The notes below the pieces were generated by a model, which was not told the origin of the DNA, did no database searches, and saw nothing but the letters and a program-made list of their open reading frames with translations. 64,000 nt of DNA from the NCBI RefSeq assembly GCF_014851865.1, contig NZ_JACVAM010000001.1, positions 1,302,001 through 1,366,000 of the forward strand, read 5' to 3'. Below are positions 46,022-54,209 of this stretch, piece after piece (position 1 is the stretch's first letter; the number at the start of each line of letters is the position of its first letter). The position numbers and the translations under genes were made by a program. Origin of the DNA: Pseudomonas sp. PDM16. GTDB lineage: Bacteria > Pseudomonadota > Gammaproteobacteria > Pseudomonadales > Pseudomonadaceae.

Positions 46022-47035
46022 TCAGAAACCTTCGAGCACGATCTTGCCGCGTGCCTTGCCGCTCTCCAGCAGCGTGTGGGCACGGCGCAGGTTGGCGGCG
46101 TCAATGCGGCCGAAATGCTCGCCCAGAGTGGTCTTGAGCACACCGTCGTCGATCAACTGGCTGACCCGATTGAGCAGGCGGTGCTGCTCGATCATGTCGT
46201 CGGTCTGGAACAGCGACCGGGTGTACATGAACTCCCAGTGCAGTGACAGACTCTTGCGCTTGAGCTTGGTCACATCGAGCTGGGCCGGATCGTCGATCAG
46301 CGCCAGCTTGCCCTGGGGGGCCAGGGCTTCGATCAACTGATCCAGATGCTGATCGGTGTGGGTGAGGCTGGCGACCATGCTCACCTGGTCGATGCCCAGT
46401 GCCTTCAACTGTGGCTGCAGCGGCTGGCTGTGATCGATTACGTGATGTGCGCCCAGTTCGCGCACCCAGTCCTGGGTCTCCGCGCGTGAGGCGGTGCCGA
46501 TCACGGTGAGGCCGGTGAGCTGCCGGGCCAGCTGCACGAGGATGGAACCGACGCCACCGGCGGCACCGATGACCAGCAGGCTCTGGCCGTCATCGCCCTT
46601 GCCTTCGCGCACGCTGAGGCGCTCGAACAGCAGTTCCCAGGCGGTGATGGCGGTCAGTGGCAGGGCTGCGGCGCGGGCGAAGTCCAGCGCACCGGGCATG
46701 CGTCCGACGATGCGCTCGTCCACCACGTGCAGCTCGCTGTTACCACCGGCACGGTCGATGGCACCCGCGTAGAACACGTTGTCGCCGGGGCGGAACTGCT
46801 TGACCTCGGCACCGACCTCGACCACCACGCCTGCCACGTCCCAGCCCAGCACCTTGGCCTGGCCGGCCTCCGGCGAGACGCGCTGGCGGATCTTGGTGTC
46901 CACCGGGTTGACCGAGATGGCGCGGACCTCCACCAGCAGGTCACGCGGGCCGGGTGTCGGAGCAGGCAGCTCGACATCGAGCAACGCCTCGGCATGATCG
47001 ATGGGCAGGGACTGGTGATAGGCGACGGCTTTCAT
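46022..47035 (-). CDS. zinc-type alcohol dehydrogenase/quinone oxidoreductase
   Basis: A 337-residue MDR-superfamily oxidoreductase, about the length of the zinc-binding alcohol dehydrogenase-like family. It has the N-terminal GroES-like domain (LLVEVRAISVNPVDTKIRQ, GWDVAGVVVEVG) and the NAD(P)-binding motif VIGAAGGVGSILVQLA. No cysteine cluster for structural zinc is present, and the catalytic zinc ligands are not all present, so it probably acts as a quinone or enone reductase using NADPH. It is divergent from a LysR regulator, the usual arrangement for oxidative-stress or electrophile-responsive reductases. Start ATG at 47035 is clear. Confidence 0.85.
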   Translation of the reverse strand: MKAVAYHQSLPIDHAEALLDVELPAPTPGPRDLLVEVRAISVNPVDTKIRQRVSPEAGQAKVLGWDVAGVVVEVGAEVKQFRPGDNVFYAGAIDRAGGNSELHVVDERIVGRMPGALDFARAAALPLTAITAWELLFERLSVREGKGDDGQSLLVIGAAGGVGSILVQLARQLTGLTVIGTASRAETQDWVRELGAHHVIDHSQPLQPQLKALGIDQVSMVASLTHTDQHLDQLIEALAPQGKLALIDDPAQLDVTKLKRKSLSLHWEFMYTRSLFQTDDMIEQHRLLNRVSQLIDDGVLKTTLGEHFGRIDAANLRRAHTLLESGKARGKIVLEGF

Positions 47036-47179
47036 GGGCGGCTCCTCGGATGAAAATCGGATGTACCAGCTTAGCCGGCGTACCGTGCTGGCGTTGGGCG
47101 CATGTTCGTTTAATCGATTGGCAAGAAAAACCAGCCTGCCATAGAGTCTCCTTCAATATTTCTTTGAAAATGGCCCTCA

Positions 47180-48094
47180 ATGCTGCGTCTCGATGATCTC
47201 TCCCTGTTCGTTAGAAGCGCCGAGCTGGGCAGCCTGTCGGCAGCAGCGCGCGAGCTGGACTGTTCGCCCGCAGTGGCCAGCGCCGCCCTCAAACGCCTTG
47301 AGGCCGAACTGCAGGTCCGCCTGTTGCTGCGCTCCACCCGAAGTCTGCGGCTGACGGCCGAAGGCGAGCAGTACCTGAGCCATGCCCGCGCTGCGCTGGC
47401 GAGCCTGGAGGTCGGCCGTCATCAGCTGGAGGGCGCCCGAGCAGAGATCAGTGGGATGATGCAAATCGCCGCGCCTTCAGATTTCGGCCGCAACGTCCTC
47501 CTGCCCTGGCTCGACCATTTCCAGACGGAGCGTCCGCAGATGAGCCTGCGGCTACTGCTGAGCGACCGCAACGCCGATCTGTTTCGCCAGCAGGTCGACA
47601 TCGCCCTGCGTTACGGCGAGCCGGAAGACTCGAGCCTCGTCGCCTTGCCGGTGGCGGCGGGCAATCGTCGGGTCCTGTGCGCCGCGCCGAGCTATTTCAC
47701 CCGGCATGGCAGGCCGCGCCAGCCGGAGGAACTGCTGGGTCACAACTGCCTGCTCTACATGCTCGGGGGGCGGGTACATGATCGCTGGAGCCTGGGGCAG
47801 GGCAAGCGGGCCCTGGCGCTGACGGTTTCCGGTGATCGGGTCAGCGATGATGCAGACGTGGTTCGTCGCTGGGCGGTGGCGGGGCGCGGGCTGGTGTACA
47901 AGTCGTGGCTGGATGTGGCCGACGATGTGCAAGCCGGCCGGTTGGAAGTGGCTCTGGCCGATTGGGAGGGCGAGCCGGCGCCGTTGAATCTGATCTGTGC
48001 CCATCGCGATCAGCTCAGCGGTCCGGTCCGTCTGTTGCGCGAGTTCCTGCAGGAGCGCTGCGCCGGGCTGTTGGCCCGGGCGCCTTGGCAATGA
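47180..48094 (+). CDS. LysR-family transcriptional regulator
   Basis: A 304-residue LysR regulator with the N-terminal winged helix (LDDLSLFVRSAELGSLSAAARELDCSPAVASAALKRLE) and a periplasmic-binding-like co-inducer domain. It is divergent from the oxidoreductase gene, with a 144-nt shared region (47036-47179) that probably holds both promoters and the binding site; no clear T-N11-A palindrome stands out by eye. It most likely controls the reductase in response to a small molecule. The inducer is unknown. Confidence 0.87.
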   Translation: MLRLDDLSLFVRSAELGSLSAAARELDCSPAVASAALKRLEAELQVRLLLRSTRSLRLTAEGEQYLSHARAALASLEVGRHQLEGARAEISGMMQIAAPSDFGRNVLLPWLDHFQTERPQMSLRLLLSDRNADLFRQQVDIALRYGEPEDSSLVALPVAAGNRRVLCAAPSYFTRHGRPRQPEELLGHNCLLYMLGGRVHDRWSLGQGKRALALTVSGDRVSDDADVVRRWAVAGRGLVYKSWLDVADDVQAGRLEVALADWEGEPAPLNLICAHRDQLSGPVRLLREFLQERCAGLLARAPWQ

Positions 48095-48112
48095 GCGGCG
48101 CCCGGAATCGGC

Positions 48113-48766
48113 TCAGTTGCTCTGCGGCGGAGTGAGGCCGCAACCCTTGAGAATGATGCGTTCCAGATTGCTGGCGGCCAGCTCGAAGTCGGTCTTCTTC
48201 AGGCCGTTCTTGCCAGTGAACATACAGATCTGGCTGGCGAAGTCGGCATAGTGCTGGGTGCTGCCCCAGAGCAGGAAGATCAGGTGCACCGGGTCGATGG
48301 GCTCCATCTTGCCTGCGTCGATCCAGGCCTGGAACACCGCAGCGCGCTGGCGGAACCACTCGCGGTAGTCCTGGTTGTAGTGGGCGGTCAGGTGCTGGCC
48401 GCCGCTGATCACTTCCATGGCGAAGATGCGCGAGGCCAGTGGCTGGGTGCGCGAGTATTCGATCTTGGCGCGAATGTAGCGACTCAGCGCCAGTGCCGGG
48501 TCATCGTCGACGTTGAGACTGTTGAAGGTGCTGTCCCACTGATCGAGGATGTTGTTCAGCACTGCGATATACAGCCCCTGCTTGCTGCTGAAGTAATAGT
48601 GCAGATTGGCCTTGGGCAGCCCCACCGCCTGGGCGATGCTGTTCATGCTGGTGCCTTTATAGCCGTGGCGAGCGAACTCCACTTCCGCGGCGGCGATGAT
48701 GGCTTTTTCGTTCTTCTGGCGGATGCGGCCGGCGGGCTTGCCGGTGCCGGGAGCGGCTGCTGACAT
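48113..48766 (-). CDS. TetR-family regulator, RutR-like
   Basis: A 217-residue TetR regulator with the helix-turn-helix SMNSIAQAVGLPKANLHYYFSSKQGLYIAVL and a C-terminal TetR_C_13/RutR domain (IDPVHLIFLLWGSTQHYADFASQI), very like RutR. RutR senses uracil and thymine and controls pyrimidine breakdown. The neighbours fit: the next genes catabolise beta-alanine, an end product of pyrimidine degradation. I use the ATG at 48766 (MSAAAPGTG); the ATG at 48817 is in frame but gives extra N-terminal residues. The 242 nt between this gene and bauR (48767-49008) are AT-rich and presumably hold its promoter. Confidence 0.75.
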   Translation of the reverse strand: MSAAAPGTGKPAGRIRQKNEKAIIAAAEVEFARHGYKGTSMNSIAQAVGLPKANLHYYFSSKQGLYIAVLNNILDQWDSTFNSLNVDDDPALALSRYIRAKIEYSRTQPLASRIFAMEVISGGQHLTAHYNQDYREWFRQRAAVFQAWIDAGKMEPIDPVHLIFLLWGSTQHYADFASQICMFTGKNGLKKTDFELAASNLERIILKGCGLTPPQSN

Positions 48767-49008
48767 CGGGAGGGGTCCGTACTGATAATCGGTTTTGAGT
48801 GCGAACTGATACCCCACGGCGGGTCACTAAACAACCCTCCTGCGTCAAAAACGTGTGTTATTCAGACGAAGAAGCGGTTTTGAGCGAATTTTGCCCAGAA
48901 AAGCGCCATTAAAATGTCTTTTCAGTCAGCTTTTGTCATGTTGCATGAATGGCGGAACCTTAGTGGTACGGGCGTTCCAGCATGACTGGCCAGTCCGGAG
49001 GCGGATGC

Positions 49009-49929
49009 TCAGCCAGTCTTGGCCAGCGCCTCCAGGAAGGTCTCCAGTACCAGTTGCGGACGTCGCCCCTTGCGTGTCACCGACGCCAGGGTCAGGTCAT
49101 AGAAGCGGCTGTCTGGCTTGAGCACGCGCAGGCGCCCCTGCTGTACCCATTGGCGGGCGTAGTGATCCGCCAGGTAGCCGATGTAGCGCCCGGTGAGGAT
49201 GAGGAAGGCCATGCCCTCGCGGTCCGAGGCGCTGGCCGTGCAGTTGAGCACCTGGTACTGGCTCTGGATTTCCGGGGGCAGGCGAAAGGTCGGGGCGATA
49301 GCGTCCTGGGCATTCAGGCGAGTGTCGGAGAGCTGATCGTCATCCACATAGAAGAGGGGATGGCCCACCGCGCAGTACAGCTGCGAGCGCTCGCCATATA
49401 AAGGTTGGTACTCCAGGCCGGACAGCGCATGGCTCTGCGGCACCACGCCGACATGCAGGCTGCCGTCGAGCACGCCCTGTTCCACCTCCGAAGGTGGCGT
49501 CATGCGGATCTGGATGCGCACCTCCGGGCCCAGCTCCTTGAGCCGCGCCAGCGCATGGGTGATGCGCATGTGCGGCACGGTCACCAGGTTGTCGGTCAGG
49601 CCGATGTGCAGCTCGCCGCGCAACTCGCGGTGCAGGCCGTTGACCCCGTTGCGGAAGCTCTCCAGCGCGCCGAACAGCTGCAGCGACGACTGATAGACCT
49701 CGCGGCCTTCTTCGGTCAGGGCAAAGCCGGCGCGGCCGCGCTGACACAGGCGCAGGCCCAGACGCTGCTCCAGATCGCTCATCTGCTGGCTGATGGCCGA
49801 GCGGCCGATGCCCAGCACGCTCTCGGCGGCAGAGAAGCCGCCACACTCGACCACGCTGCGAAACAGCCGCAGCAGGCGGATCTCGAAGTCGCTGACCTGG
49901 GCCAGAGGGTCGGAACGGCGGCTGCTCAT
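49009..49929 (-). CDS. bauR: LysR-type regulator of beta-alanine catabolism (BauR)
   Basis: A 306-residue LysR regulator, divergent from the beta-alanine transaminase gene exactly as P. aeruginosa BauR is from bauA. The winged helix reads FEIRLLRLFRSVVECGGFSAAESVLGIGRSAISQQMSDLEQRL and the C-terminal effector domain contains the usual two-lobe pattern. It probably activates bauA and bauC in response to beta-alanine. Start ATG at 49929 is clear. The intergenic region to bauA is 109 nt and presumably holds both promoters. Confidence 0.85.
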   Translation of the reverse strand: MSSRRSDPLAQVSDFEIRLLRLFRSVVECGGFSAAESVLGIGRSAISQQMSDLEQRLGLRLCQRGRAGFALTEEGREVYQSSLQLFGALESFRNGVNGLHRELRGELHIGLTDNLVTVPHMRITHALARLKELGPEVRIQIRMTPPSEVEQGVLDGSLHVGVVPQSHALSGLEYQPLYGERSQLYCAVGHPLFYVDDDQLSDTRLNAQDAIAPTFRLPPEIQSQYQVLNCTASASDREGMAFLILTGRYIGYLADHYARQWVQQGRLRVLKPDSRFYDLTLASVTRKGRRPQLVLETFLEALAKTG

Positions 49930-50038
49930 ATGTTTAGTCTTGGCTGAACTTAAAGTGAGAAGATTTGGATTTTCGTGACTTTATGCCCGTGGCACCTTGC
50001 ATGGCAACAAGACCCGAGTGCCGCTCTGGAGAGCCACG

Positions 50039-51385
50039 ATGAACATGCCGCAGTCCGCCACCCCGTCCCTAGCCAGCCAGCTCAAGCTGGATGCCCACTG
50101 GATGCCCTTCTCCGCTAACCGCAACTTCAAGCGCGACCCGCGCCTGATCGTCGCCGCCGAAGGCAACATCCTCATCGACGACCAGGGCCGCCGCGTGTTC
50201 GACAGCCTCTCCGGCCTGTGGACCTGCGGCGCCGGCCACAGCCGCAAGGAAATCCAGGAAGCCGTGGCCAAGCAGCTCGGCACCCTCGACTACTCGCCGG
50301 GCTTCCAGTACGGCCACGCGCTGTCCTTCAAGCTGGCCGAGAAGATCGCCGACCTGCTGCCGGGCGAGCTCAATCACGTGTTCTTCACCGGCTCCGGCTC
50401 CGAGTGCGCCGACACCGCGGTGAAGATGGCCAAGGCCTACTGGCGCCTGAAAGGCCAACCAGCCAAGACCAAGTTCATCGGTCGCGCCCGTGGTTACCAC
50501 GGCGTGAACATCGCCGGCACCGCCCTGGGCGGCATCGGTGGCAACCGCAAGATGTACGGTCAACTGATGGACGCCGACCACCTGCCGCACACCCTGCAGC
50601 CGGGCATGGCGTTCACCAAGGGCATGGCCGAGACCGGCGGCGTGGAGCTGGCCAACGAGCTGCTCAAGCTGATCGAACTGCACGATGCCTCCAACATCGC
50701 CGCCGTCATCGTCGAGCCGCTGTCCGGTTCCGCCGGCGCGCTGATTCCGCCGAAGGGCTACCTGGAGCGCCTGCGCGAGATCTGCACCCAGCACAACATC
50801 CTGCTGATCTTCGACGAAGTGATCACCGGCTTCGGCCGCATGGGCAAGTGGAGCGGTGCGGAATACTTCGGCGTCACCCCGGACATCCTCAACGCCGCCA
50901 AGCAGATCACCAACGGTGCCATCCCGCTGGGCGCGGTCGTGGCCTCCAAGGAGATCTACGACACCTTCATGCATCAGGCCATCCCTGAGCACATGATCGA
51001 GTTCACCCACGGCTACACCTACTCGGCCCACCCGGTTGCCTGTGCCGCCGGCCTGGCCACCCTGGAGCTGCTGGAGAAGGAAAATCTGATCCAGCAGTCC
51101 GCTGACCTCGCGCCGCACTTCGAGAACGTCCTGCACGGCCTCAAGGGCAGCAAGCACGTCATCGACATCCGCAACTGCGGCCTGGTCGGTGCCCTGCAAC
51201 TGGCCCCGCGTGACGGCGACCCGACCATCCGTCCGTTCGAGGCCGGCATGGCCCTGTGGAAGGCGGGCTTCTACGTGCGCTTCGGTGGCGACACCCTGCA
51301 GTTCGGGCCGACCTTCAACACCAAGCCGGAAGAGCTGGACCGCCTGTTCAACGCCGTTGGCGACGTGCTGAACAAGCTCGACTGA
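50039..51385 (+). CDS. bauA: beta-alanine:pyruvate aminotransferase BauA
   Basis: Class III PLP-dependent aminotransferase of 448 residues that converts beta-alanine and pyruvate to malonate semialdehyde and alanine. The N-terminal LRDAHWMPF-like segment (LDAHWMPFSANRNFKRDPR), the class III core (FTGSGSECADTAVKMAKAYW), the DEVITGFGRMG region and the PLP lysine in NAAKQITNGAIPLG are typical. I chose ATG 50039 (MNMPQSATP), behind GGAGAGCC, because it aligns with P. aeruginosa BauA; a longer frame from 49997 is open but unlikely. It is divergent from bauR and followed by bauC. Confidence 0.93.
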   Translation: MNMPQSATPSLASQLKLDAHWMPFSANRNFKRDPRLIVAAEGNILIDDQGRRVFDSLSGLWTCGAGHSRKEIQEAVAKQLGTLDYSPGFQYGHALSFKLAEKIADLLPGELNHVFFTGSGSECADTAVKMAKAYWRLKGQPAKTKFIGRARGYHGVNIAGTALGGIGGNRKMYGQLMDADHLPHTLQPGMAFTKGMAETGGVELANELLKLIELHDASNIAAVIVEPLSGSAGALIPPKGYLERLREICTQHNILLIFDEVITGFGRMGKWSGAEYFGVTPDILNAAKQITNGAIPLGAVVASKEIYDTFMHQAIPEHMIEFTHGYTYSAHPVACAAGLATLELLEKENLIQQSADLAPHFENVLHGLKGSKHVIDIRNCGLVGALQLAPRDGDPTIRPFEAGMALWKAGFYVRFGGDTLQFGPTFNTKPEELDRLFNAVGDVLNKLD

Positions 51386-51432
51386 CAGGCAACTTCCTTC
51401 CCCTCTCCCTGTGGGAGAGGGAGCTTGATCGA

Positions 51433-51513
51433 GTAGGGTGGATGCCGCGGTTCGCATCCACCAGACCGGCAACCCCAATTTGCGGTGGATGAACAAGGCG
51501 TCATCCACCCTAC
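51433..51513. repeat. palindromic repeat between bauA and bauC
   Basis: An 81-bp element bounded by 12-bp inverted repeats GTAGGGTGGATG and CATCCACCCTAC, with two inner hairpins built from the same GGTGGATG/CATCCACC blocks. A related shorter element lies at 56528-56580. It sits within the bau operon, so transcripts of bauC would carry it upstream; a further C/T-G/A hairpin lies just before it. Such elements are short interspersed palindromes of pseudomonads, not genes. Confidence 0.7.
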
Positions 51514-51535
51514 GTGATACCAACGAGGAGTTTTC

Positions 51536-53032
51536 ATGAGCACCGTCGCCCACTTCATCAATGGCGAAATCGTTCTGCGCAATGGCCGTACCGCCCAGGT
51601 CTTCAACCCGTCCATCGGCGAGCCGGTGCGTCAGGTCGAGCTGGCCGACCGCGCTACCATTCAGGCTGCCATCGACGCCGCCAAGGCCGCCTTCCCGGCC
51701 TGGCGCAACACCCCGCCGGCCAAGCGCGCCCAGGTCATGTTCCGCTTCAAGGTCCTGCTCGAAGAGAACAAGGACAAGATCGCCGCGATGATCAGCGAAG
51801 AGCATGGCAAGACTCTCGAAGACGCCGTCGGCGAACTCCAGCGTGGCATCGAGAACGTCGAGTACGCCTGTGGCGCTCCCGAGCTGCTGAAGGGCGAATA
51901 CAACCGCAACGCCGGCCCGAACATCGACAGCTGGAGCGACTTCCAGCCGCTGGGCGTGGTCGCCGGTATCACCCCGTTCAACTTCCCGGCCATGGTGCCG
52001 CTGTGGATGTACCCGTTGGCCATCGCCTGCGGCAACTGCTTCATCCTCAAGCCGTCCGAGCGCGACCCGAGCTCCACCCTGTTCATCGCCCAGCTGCTGC
52101 ACGAAGCCGGCCTGCCCAAGGGCGTGATCGGCGTGATCAACGGCGACAAGGAAGCGGTGGACGCGCTGATCGAAGCGCCGGAAGTCAAAGCCATCAGCTT
52201 CGTCGGCTCCACGCCGATCGCGGAATACATCTACACCGAGGCCAACAAGCGCGGTAAGCGCGTACAGGCCCTGGGCGGCGCCAAGAACCACGCCGTGGTG
52301 CTGCCGGACGCCGACATCGACAACACCGTCAACGCCCTGATGGGCGCGGCGTATGGCTCCTGCGGCGAGCGCTGCATGGCCATCTCCGTGGTGGTGGCCG
52401 TGGGTGACCAGGTTGCCGATACCCTGGTGGCCAAGCTGACCCCGAAGATCACTGCTCTGAAGATCGGTGCCGGCACCTCCTGTGGCCTGGACATGGGGCC
52501 GCTGGTCACCGGCGCGGCGCGTGACAAGGTCAAGGGCTACATCGACGCCGGCGTGGCGCAAGGCGCCAAGCTGGTGGTCGACGGCCGCGGCATCTCGGTC
52601 GCAGGCAACGAGGCAGGCTTCTTCGTCGGCGGCACCCTGTTCGACCACGTCACCCGCGACATGAGCATCTACCAGGAAGAGATCTTCGGCCCGGTGCTGT
52701 GCATCGTCCGCGTCGGCAGCCTGGAAGACGCCATGCAGCTGATCAACGATCACGAATACGGCAACGGCACCTGCATCTTCACCCGCGACGGTGAGGCCGC
52801 ACGCCTGTTCTGCGACGAGATCGAAGTCGGCATGGTCGGCGTCAACGTACCTCTGCCGGTGCCGGTGGCCTACCACAGCTTCGGCGGCTGGAAGCGCTCG
52901 CTGTTCGGCGACCTGCACGCCTACGGCCCGGACGGCGTGCGCTTCTACACCAAGCGCAAGACCATCACCCAGCGCTGGCCGCAGCGCGCCAGCCACGAGG
53001 CGGCGCAGTTCGCCTTCCCGAGCAACAGCTGA
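51536..53032 (+). CDS. bauC: malonate/methylmalonate-semialdehyde dehydrogenase BauC
   Basis: A 498-residue CoA-acylating aldehyde dehydrogenase of the MmsA/BauC family that converts malonate semialdehyde to acetyl-CoA, the step after BauA. Family features are the active-site cysteine in [17 protein letters not shown], the NAD-binding [29 protein letters not shown], and [32 protein letters not shown]. The start ATG 51536 has GAGGAG upstream. The 150-nt gap from bauA holds a palindromic repeat. Assignment to bauC rather than valine-pathway mmsA rests on its place beside bauA. Confidence 0.9.
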   Translation: MSTVAHFINGEIVLRNGRTAQVFNPSIGEPVRQVELADRATIQAAIDAAKAAFPAWRNTPPAKRAQVMFRFKVLLEENKDKIAAMISEEHGKTLEDAVGELQRGIENVEYACGAPELLKGEYNRNAGPNIDSWSDFQPLGVVAGITPFNFPAMVPLWMYPLAIACGNCFILKPSERDPSSTLFIAQLLHEAGLPKGVIGVINGDKEAVDALIEAPEVKAISFVGSTPIAEYIYTEANKRGKRVQALGGAKNHAVVLPDADIDNTVNALMGAAYGSCGERCMAISVVVAVGDQVADTLVAKLTPKITALKIGAGTSCGLDMGPLVTGAARDKVKGYIDAGVAQGAKLVVDGRGISVAGNEAGFFVGGTLFDHVTRDMSIYQEEIFGPVLCIVRVGSLEDAMQLINDHEYGNGTCIFTRDGEAARLFCDEIEVGMVGVNVPLPVPVAYHSFGGWKRSLFGDLHAYGPDGVRFYTKRKTITQRWPQRASHEAAQFAFPSNS

Positions 53033-53042
53033 TGTAACCCGA

Positions 53043-53069
53043 GGGCCGGTCGCAAGACCGGCCCTTTTT
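53043..53069 (+). terminator. terminator of the bau genes
   Basis: Nine-bp stem GGGCCGGTC / GACCGGCCC with a GCAA loop followed by TTTTT, 10 nt after the bauC stop. Confidence 0.9.
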
Positions 53070-53109
53070 GTTCTGTTTTACGCAGTAAACCAGCCGCGCG
53101 GGCGCGGCG

Positions 53110-53215
53110 TTGGTGCAGTAACTCGCAGGCGTCCTGCCGGCGGGAAACGGCACCCCTTGGGTGAGCGGGTTCACGGTTATTGTGACCCGGTAGCCCGCTG
53201 TCCCAAGGGCAGCCC
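53110..53215. repeat. strongly structured intergenic region, possible RNA
   Basis: Within the 357-nt gap after bauC, nested inverted repeats are conspicuous: CCTTGGG (53155-53161) with CCCAAGG (53202-53208), AGCGGG (53164-53169) with CCCGCT (53194-53199), and TCAC with GTGA at the tip. GCAGG/CCTGC and other GC-rich short arms precede it. It could be a small RNA or an mRNA leader, on either strand; no promoter or T-run was recognised. Confidence 0.35.
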
Positions 53216-53249
53216 ACTTCAATTAAACAGAACCGACATAGGGTTGAGC

Positions 53250-53345
53250 GAGCTAGAGAAGAACAAGGCAGAAACGGCTGAGGACGCGGAGTTTACGTGT
53301 TGTAAATGAGCAGTCCGAAGCCGCTTCTAACGCAGTTTTTCCGAC
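53250..53345. repeat. short interspersed repeat with inverted arms
   Basis: The arms AGAAACGGCT (53270-53279) and AGCCGCTTCT (53319-53328) and an inner TTTAC/GTAAA pair form a symmetrical element just ahead of the amidotransferase gene. The core GTTTACGTGTTGTAAATGAGC-like stretch resembles a repeat I associate with many pseudomonad intergenic regions. Confidence 0.45.
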
Positions 53346-53389
53346 GCGCAGCCGACCCTAATAGGTTCTCAGAAGAGGACACCCTTGCA

Positions 53390-54169
53390 ATGACTAAACC
53401 CATGATTGGCCTTCCCCTGTGCCGCTGGCAACTGACTGACCGCGACATCGGCTGGTTTCATCTGGTGGGCGAGAAATACATTCAGTCCGTCACCGGCTTC
53501 GGCGCCTTCCCGCTGATGATCCCGGCCTTCGGCGACGACCTGGACATGGAGACCGTGCTCGACAGCGTCTCCGGCATCATGTTCGGCGGCTCCCTGTCCA
53601 ACGTGCACCCCAGCTTCTACGGTGACGACCATCCCGGCCTTGGCCTGGCCGACAAACCCCGCGACGCCACCGTGCTGCGCCTGATGCGCGCCTGTATCGA
53701 CCGCGGCATTCCCTTCCTCGGCATCTGCCGCGGCGTGCAGGAACTCAACGTGCTGTACGGCGGCACCCTGCACCGCGAAGTACACAACGTGCCGGGCCGC
53801 CTCGATCACCGCGAGGTGAAGGACGTACCGGACAACGTGGCCTACGGCCCGATCCACGGCGTGACCCTCACTGAAGGCGGTGTGCTGCACCAACTGCTTG
53901 GCGAACGTGAACTGCGCGTCAACTCCCTGCACGGCCAGGGCATCGACCGCCTCGGCGAAGGGCTACAGGTGGAGGCGGTGGCCGAGGACGGGCAGATTGA
54001 GGCGGTCAGTGTGATTGGCGCCAAAGCGTTTGCCGTGGGGGTGCAGTGGCACCCGGAGTATCGCTATTGGGAGAAGGACGATTACAACGCGCTGATTGGG
54101 GCGTTTCATGAGGCGGCGAGGGAGTATCAGAAGACTAAGATCACCGGGCGGCCGGAGTTGGTAGCCTGA
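53390..54169 (+). CDS. gamma-glutamyl-gamma-aminobutyrate hydrolase-like amidotransferase
   Basis: A 259-residue class I glutamine amidotransferase-type hydrolase of the PuuD/SpuA family, which cleaves gamma-glutamyl-GABA in polyamine breakdown. The nucleophile cysteine is in LGICRGVQELN near residue 115, and the histidine and glutamate in VGVQWHPEYRY. I start at ATG 53390 (MTKPMIGLPL) since earlier in-frame ATGs would add foreign residues. It follows the bau genes, so it may extend the beta-alanine/GABA pathway, though its own promoter is likely in the 320-nt gap. Confidence 0.88.
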   Translation: MTKPMIGLPLCRWQLTDRDIGWFHLVGEKYIQSVTGFGAFPLMIPAFGDDLDMETVLDSVSGIMFGGSLSNVHPSFYGDDHPGLGLADKPRDATVLRLMRACIDRGIPFLGICRGVQELNVLYGGTLHREVHNVPGRLDHREVKDVPDNVAYGPIHGVTLTEGGVLHQLLGERELRVNSLHGQGIDRLGEGLQVEAVAEDGQIEAVSVIGAKAFAVGVQWHPEYRYWEKDDYNALIGAFHEAAREYQKTKITGRPELVA

Positions 54170-54180
54170 TGTATCGTGTA

Positions 54181-54209
54181 AGGCCCGCTTTTTTGGCGGG
54201 CCTTTTTTT
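54181..54209 (+). terminator. terminator of the amidotransferase gene
   Basis: Eight-bp stem AGGCCCGC / GCGGGCCT followed by TTTTTT. It ends exactly where the AT-rich deaminase gene stops on the other strand. Confidence 0.88.

Noticed and set aside
50069-52996. Minus-strand frame of 975 codons opposite bauA and bauC
   Set aside because: Same low-complexity composition and exact antisense position to two recognised enzymes; it crosses their intergenic repeat without any ribosome site.
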